From Citrobacter sp. 18056 (GTDB lineage: Bacteria > Pseudomonadota > Gammaproteobacteria > Enterobacterales > Enterobacteriaceae), in NCBI GenBank assembly GCA_902706235.1, contig CACSJR010000006.1, positions 1-64,000 of the forward strand: a DNA stretch of 64,000 nucleotides. Reading direction: 5' to 3'. This document shows, one piece after another, positions 63,407 to 64,000 of this stretch; position 1 is the stretch's first letter; each line of letters starts with the position of its first letter. The notes under the pieces are model-generated. The model ran no database searches. It worked only from the letters and a program-made list of their open reading frames with translations, and was not told where the DNA came from. Both the position numbers and the translations under genes were made by a program.

Positions 63407-64000
63407 ATGACCACTGCGCCCCTCGTTTCACTGCAGCCCATGCCTCAGCCACCGTGCTGGACGAATCTGCCTTCCGTTACCCTAAATGACGCCACGCTTG
63501 CCGGGCGTAAAGCGCGCGTGCTGGACCGGATGCGCCAACAGGGGTTAGACACGCTGATTGTTTACGCCGACAAAGAGCACGGCGGAAACTTTGAATATCT
63601 CACTGGCTTTATTCCGCGCTTTGAAGAGGCGCTGCTGGTGTTGCATCAGGATGGCGAGGCGGGGCTGGTTCTCGGCAACGAAAACCTCAAGCTGGCGCCG
63701 CACGCGCGGCTGAAAAACCACGTGCTGCATGCGCCGTGGTTCTCTCTGCCGAATCAGCCAATGGACACGGTTCAGCCCCTGCACGAGGTTCTGCAACATG
63801 CCGGTATTATCGGGGATAAAACACTGGGTCTGGCGGGCTGGAAGCTGTTCACTGGCATAAACGACAACACGCGGCAGCTGTTCGATATCCCGTCGTTTAT
63901 CGTTGATGCAGTCCGTGAGGCTGCGCCCAGGGCAGAACTGCGCAATGCCACCGGCGTGTTTATTTCCCCGGCGTATGGCGCTCGGGTTATCAATAATGCC
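63407..64000 (+). CDS. M24-family creatinase/Xaa-Pro peptidase-like protein (cut by the window end)
   Basis: An open frame runs from ATG 63407 (AAAGGAC upstream) to the last base, giving 198 residues without a stop. The segment matches the N-terminal creatinase-like domain of M24 metallopeptidases: RKARVLDRMRQQGLDTLIVY, then DKEHGGNFEYLTGFIPRFEE and LGLAGWKLF. The metal-binding pita-bread domain would follow beyond the window. Function: probably a dipeptidase or a creatinase-like hydrolase; this cannot be settled from half a protein. It is not part of the usual E. coli order after secF (yajD). Confidence 0.75.
   Translation, partial: MTTAPLVSLQPMPQPPCWTNLPSVTLNDATLAGRKARVLDRMRQQGLDTLIVYADKEHGGNFEYLTGFIPRFEEALLVLHQDGEAGLVLGNENLKLAPHARLKNHVLHAPWFSLPNQPMDTVQPLHEVLQHAGIIGDKTLGLAGWKLFTGINDNTRQLFDIPSFIVDAVREAAPRAELRNATGVFISPAYGARVINNA

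Overview
The window is a chromosomal segment of a member of the Enterobacteriaceae. From 15 kb onward it follows the E. coli/Salmonella order closely: tauABCD, hemB, yaiT, yaiV, ampH, sbmA, yaiW, yaiY, yaiZ, ddlA, iraP, psiF, proC, yaiI, aroL, yaiA, aroM, ppnP, rdgC, mak, araJ, sbcCD, phoBR, brnQ, proY, malZ, acpH, queA, tgt, yajC, secDF. A Salmonella-type tsaA peroxiredoxin follows malZ, and phoA and dgcC (adrA) are missing from their E. coli positions. The genus cannot be fixed from this window; an Enterobacter/Citrobacter-like lineage fits.

Region 1-15 kb is accessory. It opens with the right end of an IS3-family element. Then come truncated GNAT and VOC genes, a small DUF1482-like gene, a LysR regulator, a shredded aldo/keto reductase beside an intact one of another subfamily, and a DUF1345 membrane protein. 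A five-gene operon follows for a periplasmic molybdenum aldehyde oxidoreductase: paoABC, its XdhC-type maturation factor paoD, and a MocA-like nucleotidyltransferase. After it lie a membrane diguanylate cyclase with an apparent product-inhibition site, a chimeric ABC transporter remnant, and a YiaV/YiaW (HlyD/DUF3302) pair.

Region 15-34 kb holds taurine uptake and desulfonation (tauABCD), haem synthesis (hemB), an intact YaiT autotransporter with an AT-rich leader, envelope genes (ampH, sbmA-yaiW, ddlA), an MdtG-like efflux pump, the RpoS anti-adaptor iraP, psiF and proline synthesis (proC). Region 34-50 kb holds aromatic synthesis (aroL with TyrR- and TrpR-type sites), a nucleoside phosphorylase, DNA maintenance (rdgC, sbcCD), an ERIC repeat, phosphate sensing (phoBR, with a Pho box of three 11-bp repeats) and amino acid transport (brnQ, proY).

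Between proY and malZ sits a second accessory cassette: an uncharacterised outer-membrane-like protein, a citrate-type MFS symporter translationally coupled to a ModA-like periplasmic binding protein, and a LysR regulator. The window ends in maltodextrin metabolism, peroxide defence, the queuosine/Sec operon (queA-tgt-yajC-secD-secF) and a truncated creatinase-like M24 peptidase gene.

I found no tRNA, rRNA, CRISPR array, prophage or recognisable defence island. The most unusual items are the MFS plus binding-protein pairing without ABC partners, the in-frame ATPase/permease chimera, the hairpin over the yaiT ribosome binding site, and an unassigned 28-codon ORF upstream of tauA.
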